Counted from the first letter of the stretch, positions 13,878 through 21,401 are shown. The stretch is DNA of 23,501 bases from Candidatus Martarchaeota archaeon (GCA_023485745.1 JAMCZL010000043.1:1-23501), one strand, 5' to 3'. Notes: generated by a model from the letters alone, not told the origin. Numbers and translations: made by a program.

Positions 13878-14501
13878 ATGAGCGAAGAAGCATTTATGGC
13901 AAACCAGAACGATTACCTAGAGGCAGGAATACACATCGCGACAAAAGTAAAGACCCCAGGAATGAAGAAATTCATATACAAGGTTAGGGATGATGGGCTT
14001 TACCTGCTGGACCTCAAAACCATAGATTCAAGGATCAATGTAGCGGCCGGCATGGTGGCCAGGTATGATCCGAAGGACATAATAGTAACCGCGTCCAGGA
14101 TTTACGCCATTCCCGCAGCGGAAAAGTTCGCGGAAGCCATAAACGCGAAGTTCATACGCGGAAGGGTCACCCCGGGCATATTCACAAATCCGCTCAGGGA
14201 GAATTTCACTGAGCCCAAGCTCATATTCATAAGCGATTCTAGAAACGAGAAGCAGGCGGTAAAGGAGGCCAGCAAGATAGGGATACCGATAATAGCGCTT
14301 TCCGACACCGACAATATAACCAAGTTCATAGACCTCATAGTGCCGGTGAACAACAGGGGGAGAAGGTCGCTAGCTTTCGTTTACTACCTTCTTGCAAGGG
14401 AAGTGCTTAAGAAGAGGGGAACCATAAAGTCAAATGAGGAATTCGCCTACAAGGTGGATGACTTCGAAGCAAAGGTCGAGATGAAGCAGCAGGTGCAATA
14501 G
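13878..14501 (+). CDS. rps2p: 30S ribosomal protein uS2
   Basis: The 207-residue protein matches archaeal uS2. It starts NDYLEAGIHIATKVKTPGMKKFIYKVRDDGLYLLDL, then shows the Rossmann-like core with FIRGRVTPGIFTNP (near residue 96), PKLIFISDSRNEKQAVKEASKIGIPIIALSDTDN and the C-terminal RRSLAFVYYLLAREVL helix. It binds the back of the small subunit late in assembly. The start ATG is supported by GGTG 5 nt upstream. In many archaea enolase lies before rps2; here tRNA-Pro does. The acidic and basic C-terminal tail is short. Confidence 0.95.
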   Translation: MSEEAFMANQNDYLEAGIHIATKVKTPGMKKFIYKVRDDGLYLLDLKTIDSRINVAAGMVARYDPKDIIVTASRIYAIPAAEKFAEAINAKFIRGRVTPGIFTNPLRENFTEPKLIFISDSRNEKQAVKEASKIGIPIIALSDTDNITKFIDLIVPVNNRGRRSLAFVYYLLAREVLKKRGTIKSNEEFAYKVDDFEAKVEMKQQVQ

Positions 14502-14537
14502 CCTTCGCATGGCAGGACTGCTGGGCTGATTTTTATT
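14502..14537 (+). terminator. Possible terminator after rps2
   Basis: The 36-nt convergent gap between rps2 and the UbiA gene has a small GCAG/CTGC hairpin (about 14512-14521) followed by a T-rich run GATTTTTATTTTA. Archaeal termination usually needs only the T-run, so this is plausible for the rps2 operon. Confidence 0.35.
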
Positions 14538-15416
14538 TTATATAGCCACATAGAACAGCGCAGCTGCCAGATACGTCAGAAGGGCAACAGACATGGCGCC
14601 CAGGCTCGCATTTCGGATTATGGAATACGCGTTGGACTTTGCGCTTTGGCCGTTATAGATTCCGAGCACAGCAACATATGCTAGTGCTATGTCTACCGCA
14701 GCTATCGGAATTAGGTATACGGCATTGCCCTGAAACGGCCTATAAAGAAAGAACATCGCAATGCTTATGGCTATAGCTTCAAAATAGAGCACGGCAGCTA
14801 TCGCCCCCGAGTTTCGCGGCTTGAGGTAGTAAACCACGTTTTTTATGTTTCTTCCCTTTATGTCACCGGAATAATCGCGCATCATCCCGTGGATTTCCCT
14901 TGCCAGCCCGCTTAGGAATATTACAAATGATATCAGTATTATGTTGGTATTGAACGAGTCTGCTACTATGAAGTTGCCGTATATGAACGGTATCACCATG
15001 GTAAATGCTATGTAAAGGTTACCGACAAGAAGCACCTCCTTGAGCCTGTAGCTATAGAGTATTGCAAGTGCTGCAAAGGCTACTACTATGGTAAATGCGT
15101 ATGCGTTAATAAAGACGCTCGGCAGTATCCCGATAATGAAGCACAATATTATTACATACATGGCGCCCTTTTTTGAAATCTTTTTTGACACGAGAGGGCG
15201 ATCGTACCTTTTGTTGAACCTGTCCACCTTTATGTCGAAATAGTCGTTAACCGCAAAGGCGCCCATGCTTACGAATATTGGAGGAATGAGCGCAAGTACA
15301 AATATTCCTGGTGAAGGAAGCGCGCCTGCAATCAGCTCTGCCGCCACGACGGCTATTGCTAGCATGACGCTGTGCTCTATGCGCGTGAGCTTCAATACTG
15401 CAGATAAGCTTGCCAT
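14538..15416 (-). CDS. UbiA-family prenyltransferase, likely digeranylgeranylglyceryl phosphate synthase
   Basis: The 292-residue protein has about nine membrane helices and both Asp-rich motifs of UbiA enzymes: NDYFDIKVDRFNKRYDRPL (near residues 57-75) and REIHGMMRDYSGDIKGR (near 171-187). The N-terminus ASLSAVLKLTRIEHS resembles archaeal geranylgeranylglyceryl phosphate geranylgeranyltransferases, which add the second isoprenoid ether chain of archaeal membrane lipids. A different UbiA substrate cannot be excluded. ATG 15416 is preferred over ATG 15422 because TGATG lies three bases before it. It converges on rps2 and is divergent from tRNA-Arg. Confidence 0.85.
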   Translation of the reverse strand: MASLSAVLKLTRIEHSVMLAIAVVAAELIAGALPSPGIFVLALIPPIFVSMGAFAVNDYFDIKVDRFNKRYDRPLVSKKISKKGAMYVIILCFIIGILPSVFINAYAFTIVVAFAALAILYSYRLKEVLLVGNLYIAFTMVIPFIYGNFIVADSFNTNIILISFVIFLSGLAREIHGMMRDYSGDIKGRNIKNVVYYLKPRNSGAIAAVLYFEAIAISIAMFFLYRPFQGNAVYLIPIAAVDIALAYVAVLGIYNGQSAKSNAYSIIRNASLGAMSVALLTYLAAALFYVAI

Positions 15417-15477
15417 TTGCATCAGAGGTATTAATAAATATTAAAATTTAATAAAGGATAATGGATTTTGTATTTGT

Positions 15478-15573
15478 GGGTCTGTGGCGCAACTTGGACA
15501 GCGCGTTCGGCTTCGGACCGAATGGTTGCGGGTTCAAAATGCGGCTTTGCGCATGAAAATCCCGCCAGATCCG
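15478..15573 (+). tRNA. tRNA-Arg (anticodon TCG) with T-loop intron
   Basis: The 96-nt gene gives a 75-nt mature tRNA: acceptor GGGTCTG/CAGATCC, D stem GCGC/GCGC with loop AACTTGGACA (A20, an arginine identity base), anticodon stem TTCGG/CCGAA with loop CTTCGGA, T stem GCGGG/CCCGC and discriminator G. CCA is not encoded. Removing 15539-15559 restores TTCAAAT. The third acceptor pair is G3-U70, the pair that normally marks tRNA-Ala. It converges on the RNase HII gene, 16 nt away. Confidence 0.92.
15539..15559 (+). other. tRNA-Arg intron (21 nt, position 59/60)
   Basis: The BHB has central helix TTCA (15533-15536) with TGAA (15554-15557), bulges AA^A and AA^T, inner helix TGCG/CGCA and outer helix the T stem GCGGG/CCCGC. 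Position, flanks and the internal CTTTGC match tRNA-Pro intron 2. Confidence 0.87.
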
Positions 15574-15589
15574 CATTCATTTTTTCCTT

Positions 15590-16291
15590 TCATTCAGTAA
15601 AGTACGAGATTTTCGTCTGCTTTATGCTGTTCATGGTGCTCCAATGCTCGCGCACATGCGATAGGAGTGCGGAATTGGTCAGGTTGCCACGCACGGCGTC
15701 TATCGTCTTTGAATCCGAGGGGTATCCGGAGCCTATCCTTATCCGAAGGTTCTTCTCTAATTTTTTTACCTCGCGGTCGCGCACCACCTTGGCTATTATG
15801 CTGGCCGCCGATACAACGGGGTACTTTGAGTCTGCCTTGTGCTCGGCTATTACCTTTGTAAATTTTACGCCCTTCTGGGCCTTCTGCTTGAGGCCGATTA
15901 CCTTTAGTGGTTTGCCGGAGGACATCTTGAACCTTATGCCGAACTTTTCCTGTATTACGTCTGGCGAATCCAGGTACACGGTGCCTATGTCCTCATTTAG
16001 CTGGTCGAAGAGCTTGGCGAAGTGTATTGCTTCAAGTTCGTTTAGCGATATTTTGTTGGACATGGCCTGGTTTATTTCGGCTGGCGTTATCCTGTCAACG
16101 GCTATGGCATTTGATATTGCATTTATGGATTTGAAAAGTAGTTCGCGGCGCTTACGCGAAAGCATTTTTGAATCCCGCACGCCTATTTCGGCGAACTTGC
16201 GCTCGTTTGATTTCTTTACGGCTACCAACGCTATAACAAGCGGGCCGATTAGCGCACCCCTGCCGGCTTCATCTCCGCCACAGATTATTAT
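15590..16291 (-). CDS. rnhB: Ribonuclease HII, apparent ATA start
   Basis: RNase HII nicks the RNA strand of RNA-DNA hybrids and removes misincorporated ribonucleotides. The catalytic N-terminal motif GGDEAGRG and the following GALIGPLVIA are encoded at about 16215-16280, upstream of the first GTG (16228). They are in frame and preceded by TAA then ATA ATA ATC TGT. The second acidic motif is VYLDSP, with SAASIIAKVVRD and GSGYPSD following as in the family. With ATA 16291 as start the protein has 233 residues and begins (M)IICGGDEAGRG, exactly where archaeal RNase HII proteins begin. GGTGG lies 4 nt upstream. The PRC-barrel gene ends 36 nt before it. Confidence 0.9.
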   Translation of the reverse strand: MIICGGDEAGRGALIGPLVIALVAVKKSNERKFAEIGVRDSKMLSRKRRELLFKSINAISNAIAVDRITPAEINQAMSNKISLNELEAIHFAKLFDQLNEDIGTVYLDSPDVIQEKFGIRFKMSSGKPLKVIGLKQKAQKGVKFTKVIAEHKADSKYPVVSAASIIAKVVRDREVKKLEKNLRIRIGSGYPSDSKTIDAVRGNLTNSALLSHVREHWSTMNSIKQTKISYFTE

Positions 16292-16327
16292 TTAACCACC
16301 CACGCAAAAGATACGCGCAGGACCGCG

Positions 16328-16579
16328 TCAAATTAGCTTTCTGTCCACAACTATATAGTCATTGACAGCGTGTATGGCATTGTAGGGTATCTTCATTTGC
16401 CCGGCATCGACCTTCATTTTTGAAAACAGGTTGCTGTCAGGGTTGGGCTCTATGATGAAGGCATTTATCTTTCCAGTTAGTGGATTGATCTCTGCATCTA
16501 GGAATCTGCCTACATCAAAACCATCGTTGGTTATCACTTTCTTGTTCACTAGTTGCCTTCCTATTATGAATTTTACCAT
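16328..16579 (-). CDS. PRC-barrel domain protein
   Basis: The 83-residue protein is a single PRC-barrel-like small beta-barrel. IIGRQLVNKKVITNDGFDVGRFLDAEINPLTGKINAFIIEP gives the typical pattern of paired strands, and it ends with IPYNAIHAVNDYIVVDRKLI. Archaeal stand-alone PRC-barrel proteins are common; the CdvA cell-division group is one example and others are proposed to bind RNA or partner proteins, but the function here is unknown. ATG 16579 has a clear GGTGA five bases upstream. It is followed by RNase HII and is divergent from the winged-helix gene. Confidence 0.8.
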   Translation of the reverse strand: MVKFIIGRQLVNKKVITNDGFDVGRFLDAEINPLTGKINAFIIEPNPDSNLFSKMKVDAGQMKIPYNAIHAVNDYIVVDRKLI

Positions 16580-16718
16580 TTTTTCACCTTCGGACCGAGT
16601 ATTCTCAATACTATTTATTTATAGAGTATTTAAATAGTTTTATGTTTTTAAACCTTTTATGGCAGTGAACCGCCGCAATGCTTAAATTTCTGTCAGAATA
16701 GAAAAATTTGGTGCAACG
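16580..16718. promoter_or_regulatory. Divergent promoter region (PRC-barrel and winged-helix genes)
   Basis: The 139-nt spacer has AT-rich elements ACTATTTATTTATAGAGTAT and TTTAAATAG at about 16608-16637, placed for the PRC-barrel/rnhB transcript. CTTAAATTT near 16680 could serve the plus-strand winged-helix gene. The winged-helix protein could regulate itself here, but no operator repeat is obvious. Confidence 0.35.
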
Positions 16719-17063
16719 ATGCAAGATTCGCAGGCCCCTGATTCTGGGATAATACTCAAGGATAAACAGGCAAAGATACTGCTTTACCTTAGGGACAACG
16801 CCGACAGTTCGTACATAAGCAATCTGGCGGAGTATGCCAATGCCACCTATGTGCACACTTGCAACTTTATAAACACTTGTGAGCAGCTAGGCATAGTAAA
16901 GAGCGAGAGGCACGGAAAGATAAAGCAGATAAGACTGACGGACAAAGGCATACAGATAGCAAATCTCATAGCCAATATGTATTCCTGGCTGCAGAGTGCG
17001 AAGCAGATGGCTGGGCAGGCAGCTGACGAGCAGCAGAAGCCTGCTGCCGAGACAAAGCTATAG
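16719..17063 (+). CDS. Winged-helix DNA-binding protein
   Basis: The 114-residue protein has a winged helix-turn-helix domain at residues 12-85. KDKQAKILLYLRDNADSSYISNLAEYANATYVHTCNFINTCEQLGIV gives the helix-turn-helix, and SERHGKIKQIRLTDKGIQIANLI gives the beta wing and final helix, as in MarR/PadR-like archaeal regulators. The last 25 residues are polar and Gln/Ala-rich. It probably acts as a small transcription factor; its target is not known. Start ATG 16719 has GGTG five bases upstream. The 3' end overlaps the secretion ATPase gene by 6 nt, tail to tail. Confidence 0.8.
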   Translation: MQDSQAPDSGIILKDKQAKILLYLRDNADSSYISNLAEYANATYVHTCNFINTCEQLGIVKSERHGKIKQIRLTDKGIQIANLIANMYSWLQSAKQMAGQAADEQQKPAAETKL

Positions 17064-18374
17064 GCGCACTATTGGCTGGAGCTGCGGCAACCCTATTTTC
17101 TTCAGTGTTGCATCCGGTTCCGCATAGTAGTCCCTTACTATTTCGCTTATGCTCCTTATGTCACGCTTGCCAATCCTGTTGAGCTGGGCCAGTATAGCAG
17201 CCCTAACGTTCTCCTCCGCCAGTATGTCTGATGGCGGGACGCCCATTATTCCGGAAAGGAGGTCTCTGTACTGCACGCTGGGTAGGATCGGGGAAGCCTT
17301 GTGGGTCTTGTAGTCGAATTTGTAAAGGTCTGAAAGCAGTATTTGCGTCTCTATGCCGGTTATTTCCGATATCTGTATCACCTTTCTGTGGGGCTTTCCA
17401 TTTTCCCATACGTTTGACACGACCATGAGCGCGTCTATGACAGGTATTATGTCCTTTGGAACATTCATTGGCGAATGCTCCAACCTGTTTATTATGTCTC
17501 TGGTAGAAGACGAGTGGATTGTACCGAGTGCTATCTTTCCGATGTTCATTGCGGTTATCATGTCGTTTGCTTCCTCGCCCCTTACCTCTCCTATTATGAC
17601 GAGGTCCGGCCTCATTCTGAGGGAGTTCTTTACCAGCTCTACCATCGGCATCTCGTTGTTTGTTTCCAGGCTTACCGCATTTTCCTGCATGCTCATGTCG
17701 AGTTCTCTCGTTTCCTCTATCGCTATTATCCTCTGCTCGGGCCTGGTAAACGAAAGCAGTGAGTTGAGCAGGGTTGTTTTTCCGGCTGCAGGCATCCCGC
17801 CGATGAGTATGTTGGCGGGCCTGACTCTGAATCCGTCCATGTAAAGCCAGAGCCTTGCAGCTATAGAATAATCAAATGTCCCCGAGTTTACAAGGTCTAT
17901 TACGCTAAGGGTCTGCTTTTTGAAGTTTCTTATAGTTATATCGTAGCCCTCTGGAGAGTATATGACGTTGGACCTGCTTCCGGTCGGAAGGTGTATGTCT
18001 TGTATGTTACCTCCAGCGGCCTGATTTGTAGTGTAGAGCTTCATCTTCTTTACGAATCTCGCCAGTTGTTCCCTATCCTCAAATCCGCTTTCAAGCTTCT
18101 TCTGGCCGACCTTGGAATCGTACACGAATATGTTCTTGGTGTTGTTTATCATTATGTCCTCTACGTCCTGGTTTATGAGCTGTGGCGTTATTGGGGATAG
18201 ATCATTCATGTCCTTGTATATCTCACCTATTTGCTCGTCGGATATGTCTGCATTTATGCTCTTGGCCACATTTGTGACCAGTTCCATCCTCTTATCATCC
18301 TTGACAACGCTTATAAACTTCCCGATAAGCTTGTCCAGTATTTGATCTTCTATATCCAACAGCGCACTATCCAT
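17058..18374 (-). CDS. Type II/IV secretion or archaeal pilus-type ATPase (GspE/TadA/FlaI family)
   Basis: The 438-residue protein contains the full ATPase core: Walker A GGMPAAGKTT near residue 193, an Asp box IAIEETRELD near 218, Walker B LVIIGEVRGEEA near 259 and a His box IALGTIHSSSTRD near 282. The N-terminal domain holds DISDEQIGEIYKDMNDLSPITPQL. Members power assembly of type IV pili, archaella or secretion fibres from the cytoplasmic side. The expected membrane partner (TadC/FlaJ) and pilins are not in the window, so the role cannot be narrowed. There is no family-typical neighbour, and it overlaps the winged-helix gene end to end. Confidence 0.88.
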   Translation of the reverse strand: MDSALLDIEDQILDKLIGKFISVVKDDKRMELVTNVAKSINADISDEQIGEIYKDMNDLSPITPQLINQDVEDIMINNTKNIFVYDSKVGQKKLESGFEDREQLARFVKKMKLYTTNQAAGGNIQDIHLPTGSRSNVIYSPEGYDITIRNFKKQTLSVIDLVNSGTFDYSIAARLWLYMDGFRVRPANILIGGMPAAGKTTLLNSLLSFTRPEQRIIAIEETRELDMSMQENAVSLETNNEMPMVELVKNSLRMRPDLVIIGEVRGEEANDMITAMNIGKIALGTIHSSSTRDIINRLEHSPMNVPKDIIPVIDALMVVSNVWENGKPHRKVIQISEITGIETQILLSDLYKFDYKTHKASPILPSVQYRDLLSGIMGVPPSDILAEENVRAAILAQLNRIGKRDIRSISEIVRDYYAEPDATLKKIGLPQLQPIVRL

Positions 18375-18451
18375 AAAAAACCCTCGTCTTCAGTATATGG
18401 ATGGCAGGATAAAAATATATAAGAATAAGTAAAAATTCTTTGCTTTGTTTC
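18375..18451 (-). promoter_or_regulatory. Promoter region of the secretion ATPase gene
   Basis: The 77-nt spacer after ftsY carries a strong TATA-like element, TTATATATTTTTA on the minus strand (about 18411-18423), 37-49 nt before ATG 18374. This suggests transcription separate from the ftsY operon. No clear GGTG site precedes the ATG. Confidence 0.4.
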
Positions 18452-19564
18452 TCAGTTGTTTAGCAACGAATCGATTATGAAGTCGTTGCTGTATTTGGAT
18501 AGCGCGTCGTAAGACTCGCCGCTCCCCAGGAGAAGAACCGGTATTCCGGTAGTGTCGGCTATCGATATTACACTCCCGCCCTTGGCATCGCAGTCTATCT
18601 TGGTTAATATTATTCCGTCGATTTTTATTGCTTTTGAAAGCTCTTTTATTTGCTCGGCTATTATGCTGCCCGCCGTGCTTTCCCCTACAAATACGGTTAT
18701 GTCCGGCCGCACCACCCGGACAATCTTCTGCATTTCTGATAAAAGATTCTTGTTTGTCTCCTGCCGCCCAGCTGTGTCTATAAGCACTGCTGGCATGCCA
18801 TGCGATCTTGCATAGTTTATAGCGTCGAACGCCACGCTTGCAGGATCTGCCCCGTAGCCGCTTTTTATTACTTCTGCGCCGACGGCTTTTGCATGGAATT
18901 CCGTCTGTTCTATGGCCGCGGCCCTGAACGTGTCACTTGCGCTTATTACGGTTGGAATGCTCATTTTATTCAGCCTGTAAGCAATCTTTGCTATTGTGGT
19001 AGTTTTACCGGTGCCGTTTGGCCCAAGAAACAGGATTTTTACGGGTATGCTGCCTTCCTCGGCCCTTTTCAGCACGTAATTGAACAGGTCTATTCCAGAA
19101 TTGTTTATTTTGAGAACTTCTAGGAGGGCTGCCCTGACATTCTCTCTGAGTTGCGACCCTATGTTCTTAGAATCGTATTTTGACTCGCGCATTGACTGCG
19201 AAAGTTTTGATATGAATTCCTCGGTGGTCTTGTATGAGACGTCTGATTGCAGCATCGAAACCCTGAGATCTTCGGTGAAATTTTCTATATCCGAGTCGCT
19301 GAGCTTTATGCTTTTCAGGAACACGCCCTTTATTTTTGTAGGTATTGAGAGATTTACCTCGTTGCCTTTTTGCTTGCCTGCAGGGGTGGGGGTCTCTGGT
19401 TTTTCTTCGGGATTCGGCGCCTTTGGCTGTAGTTGCGGCACTTCGGGTTTGTGTTCTTCTTGGGGTGCAGTTGACGGTTGCTGCAGTTGAGGCTCTTCTG
19501 ATTCCTCCTTTTCAGTGAAATTGTGTATGATTCCAGACAGCTTCTTTTTTAGTTCATCAAACAT
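18452..19564 (-). CDS. ftsY: Signal recognition particle receptor FtsY
   Basis: The 370-residue SRP receptor GTPase pairs with SRP54 to deliver ribosomes to the translocon. The N-terminal acidic/Pro/Gln-rich A domain (residues 15-70) is low complexity. The N domain follows, then the G domain with G1 GPNGTGKTTT near residue 180, the insertion-box motif DTFRAAAIEQTE, G3 DTAGR near 262, G4 TKID near 318 and closing motif GSGE near 343. ATG 19564 is preferred to GTG 19579 because the family N-terminus MFDELKKKL begins there. It is the last gene of the rps19e to ftsY cluster. Confidence 0.96.
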   Translation of the reverse strand: MFDELKKKLSGIIHNFTEKEESEEPQLQQPSTAPQEEHKPEVPQLQPKAPNPEEKPETPTPAGKQKGNEVNLSIPTKIKGVFLKSIKLSDSDIENFTEDLRVSMLQSDVSYKTTEEFISKLSQSMRESKYDSKNIGSQLRENVRAALLEVLKINNSGIDLFNYVLKRAEEGSIPVKILFLGPNGTGKTTTIAKIAYRLNKMSIPTVISASDTFRAAAIEQTEFHAKAVGAEVIKSGYGADPASVAFDAINYARSHGMPAVLIDTAGRQETNKNLLSEMQKIVRVVRPDITVFVGESTAGSIIAEQIKELSKAIKIDGIILTKIDCDAKGGSVISIADTTGIPVLLLGSGESYDALSKYSNDFIIDSLLNN

Positions 19565-19634
19565 GGTAACATCCCTCACCCGTAAAAGGTGTGGGCTTCC
19601 TCTTCAACATACAATCTCTGGGCCCTTAACTCGG

Positions 19635-20063
19635 CTATTGATTGCTAAGTTGCTCTAACCTGTAATTGAGATCGAGGATTGCGCTCTCTAGTTCGCCTTT
19701 GTTCTTGGAAAGCTCAGTTATGTACTTGCTCTCCTTTTCTATCATGCGCGAAACGAAGGATTTTGCCTCTTCCACAGTTTCTTCAATCATGTAGCCGGCG
19801 CCTATGTTTATTATTATTTTGTCCCCTGCCTCAACCTTTCCGTAGAGGTATGAGGAATTGCTTATCGGTGCCAGTATGCTGTGGCCGTTTATTGAGTCCA
19901 TATTTTCAAGCGTGACCTTTGTCGTGTTCAAATCGTTGAGCATGTCCATGCTTGCTTCTATGGCCTTTGTTGTAAGCAGGTACTGGTTCTGGTAGACTTG
20001 CCGTATGTAGTTGAGGGTAAATATGGACTCGCTTTTTTCTTTGTCTGGAACGTTCTCTGCCAT
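19635..20063 (-). CDS. pfdA: Prefoldin subunit alpha
   Basis: The 142-residue protein has prefoldin alpha architecture: two long coiled-coil helices (about residues 15-50 and 98-140) flanking the central beta-hairpin region with ILAPISNSSYLYGKVEAGDKIIINIGAGYMIEET. Alpha and beta subunits form a jellyfish-shaped hexamer that hands unfolded proteins to the thermosome. ATG 20063 is chosen; TTG 20069 is an alternative, and GGGTG lies upstream of both. It sits between rplX and ftsY, as in many archaea. Confidence 0.93.
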   Translation of the reverse strand: MAENVPDKEKSESIFTLNYIRQVYQNQYLLTTKAIEASMDMLNDLNTTKVTLENMDSINGHSILAPISNSSYLYGKVEAGDKIIINIGAGYMIEETVEEAKSFVSRMIEKESKYITELSKNKGELESAILDLNYRLEQLSNQ

Positions 20064-20103
20064 TTTCAAACACCCTGTTCTGGTTTGCCCTTAGATTTTA
20101 CCT

Positions 20104-20274
20104 TTATTCTAATTTCTTTATATTGCTTATTTCTATTTCGCTCTTTTTAAGCCCTTGCTTGCTACCCAGCTTTATCAGCGCAATGCTTTTTGCGTGCGCC
20201 TCGTTCTCCGCGCTGATTTCCATGCTGAAGGCGGCATGGCCGCGCTTTATGAAACCGCTTATGTTGTATTTCAT
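20104..20274 (-). CDS. rplX: 50S ribosomal protein eL20 (LX)
   Basis: This 56-residue protein is short enough to be missed by length filters. It begins MKYNISGFIKRG and continues FSMEISAENEAHAKSIALIKLGSKQGLKKSEIEIS, matching the archaeal LX/eL20 domain, including the conserved AENE..A and LGS...K...IEI pattern. GTGAT stands 5 nt before the ATG. Its place between eif6 (13 nt upstream) and pfdA is the conserved archaeal order and supports the call. Archaeal LX binds the large-subunit periphery. Confidence 0.92.
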   Translation of the reverse strand: MKYNISGFIKRGHAAFSMEISAENEAHAKSIALIKLGSKQGLKKSEIEISNIKKLE

Positions 20275-20287
20275 GTATATCACACTC

Positions 20288-20959
20288 TTATTCTATATGC
20301 AAAGCGTCAATAATCCTTCCGAATTCGTATCCTGTGGCGGTCTCGCCAACGATTGCCCCTTTTGAGTTTGCGACAGTTGATATCCCTATGCTTAGGGAAC
20401 CCATGTTTGATGTGGTCCTTACAGAATCGAAGCCGAACATTTCGTCGAGTCTTTCCTTCTCTTCGTCAGAGCACCTGTTATTTACTACAAGGCCTTTATT
20501 TGTAAGTATGTTGTTTGCTCCTGGCGTTTTGAATCCGCCAATTTCAATCGGAATAGTTTCTACGCCCAGAGTGTCGCTTATCCTCCTTATCTCTGAATTC
20601 GAGTATTCTGGATTTACTATAGCAAACTTGTCATTTGCGAGAAGATTATTGCCTATTGCGTTGAGGCTGCTGTCAAGCACCGCTATATTTATGCCGAGGT
20701 TCTTGGATTTTAGGAGCTCCAGCTCTGATTCTGTAATTATGGATGAGAGCACAATGCCGTTCGAATTTGCCCTAGAGAATATTCCTATCAGGTCTGAGCC
20801 GAATACTGACAGATTTACCGTATTTACCCCCAGGATTTCGCTTATGAGGTCCGTGCTTTTTTGGGTAGTTGCATTCCCTACAAACGCATAATCGTCAGTT
20901 GCGGTTACGAAAGCCCCGACATAGTCGCTGCCATTTATTCTTAACTTTGCTGCACCCAT
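20288..20959 (-). CDS. eif6: Translation initiation factor aIF6 (ribosome anti-association factor)
   Basis: The 223-residue protein is a full aIF6, a five-fold pentein ring that binds uL14 on the large subunit and blocks joining of the subunits until maturation. The repeats are visible as recurring hydrophobic and Gly/Asn-rich units: FVGNATTQKS, GIFSRANSNGIVL, NNLLANDKFAIV, NNILTNKGLVV and TVANSKGAIVG. ATG 20959 is chosen, with GGTG six bases upstream; GTG 20968 would overlap that site. It lies between eL31 and eL20, as in other archaea. Confidence 0.96.
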   Translation of the reverse strand: MGAAKLRINGSDYVGAFVTATDDYAFVGNATTQKSTDLISEILGVNTVNLSVFGSDLIGIFSRANSNGIVLSSIITESELELLKSKNLGINIAVLDSSLNAIGNNLLANDKFAIVNPEYSNSEIRRISDTLGVETIPIEIGGFKTPGANNILTNKGLVVNNRCSDEEKERLDEMFGFDSVRTTSNMGSLSIGISTVANSKGAIVGETATGYEFGRIIDALHIE

Positions 20960-21004
20960 CAGTAACACCGTTGCTAAATCTGAATCAGGACCGGCTTATG
21001 TCGG

Positions 21005-21397
21005 TCATTTGGGCTTATTTTCGGCGCCATTTTCCTTTGCCTTGGGCGCGTCCTGCTTTTTCGGTTTATTGACGGGGGCCTCCTTTGCCTTTTTCTTGTC
21101 GTTCTTCTCCTCCTTCTTTGTCTTTTCCGGCTGCGCAGCGCTCTTGTCGGATAACGGTTTTACTTTGGCTATCCCGTTATCCATCGTAACGGTTACCTTT
21201 ATAGGAAGCATGCTCCTGTAGTGGCTTTTGAATATTAGGATGTTCAGCGACGGATCCAGCTTTACCTTGTCCAAGTCGGTTTTTGTGTAATGGGCGACAG
21301 CCTCGCGTATGAATGCAGAGGCCTTCCTGTGCCTTTTCACCCTTGGTTGGGACACTAAGTATTTTCTTATGTTTATTGTGAGCAATTTTTCTGGCAT
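21005..21397 (-). CDS. rpl31e: 50S ribosomal protein eL31 with long basic tail
   Basis: Residues 1-85 form the eL31 domain (LLTINIRKYLVSQPRVKRHRKASAFIREAVAHYTKTDLDKVKLDPSLN), located near the exit tunnel of the large subunit. Residues 86-130 are a Lys/Ala/Pro/Glu-rich tail (KKKAKEAPVNKPKKQDAPKAK) not present in standard eL31 proteins of about 90 residues. Its reading frame and codon use continue smoothly, so it looks genuine. ATG 21397 follows the eL39 stop by 4 nt, suggesting translational coupling. Confidence 0.94.
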   Translation of the reverse strand: MPEKLLTINIRKYLVSQPRVKRHRKASAFIREAVAHYTKTDLDKVKLDPSLNILIFKSHYRSMLPIKVTVTMDNGIAKVKPLSDKSAAQPEKTKKEEKNDKKKAKEAPVNKPKKQDAPKAKENGAENKPK

Positions 21398-21401
21398 AAT
21401 T

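Noticed and set aside
20334..20891. 185-codon plus-strand ORF opposite eif6
   Set aside because: It is fully antisense to a clear aIF6 gene, has no family pattern, and arises from codon composition; other long antisense frames opposite ftsY, pyrG and the secretion ATPase were dismissed for the same reason.
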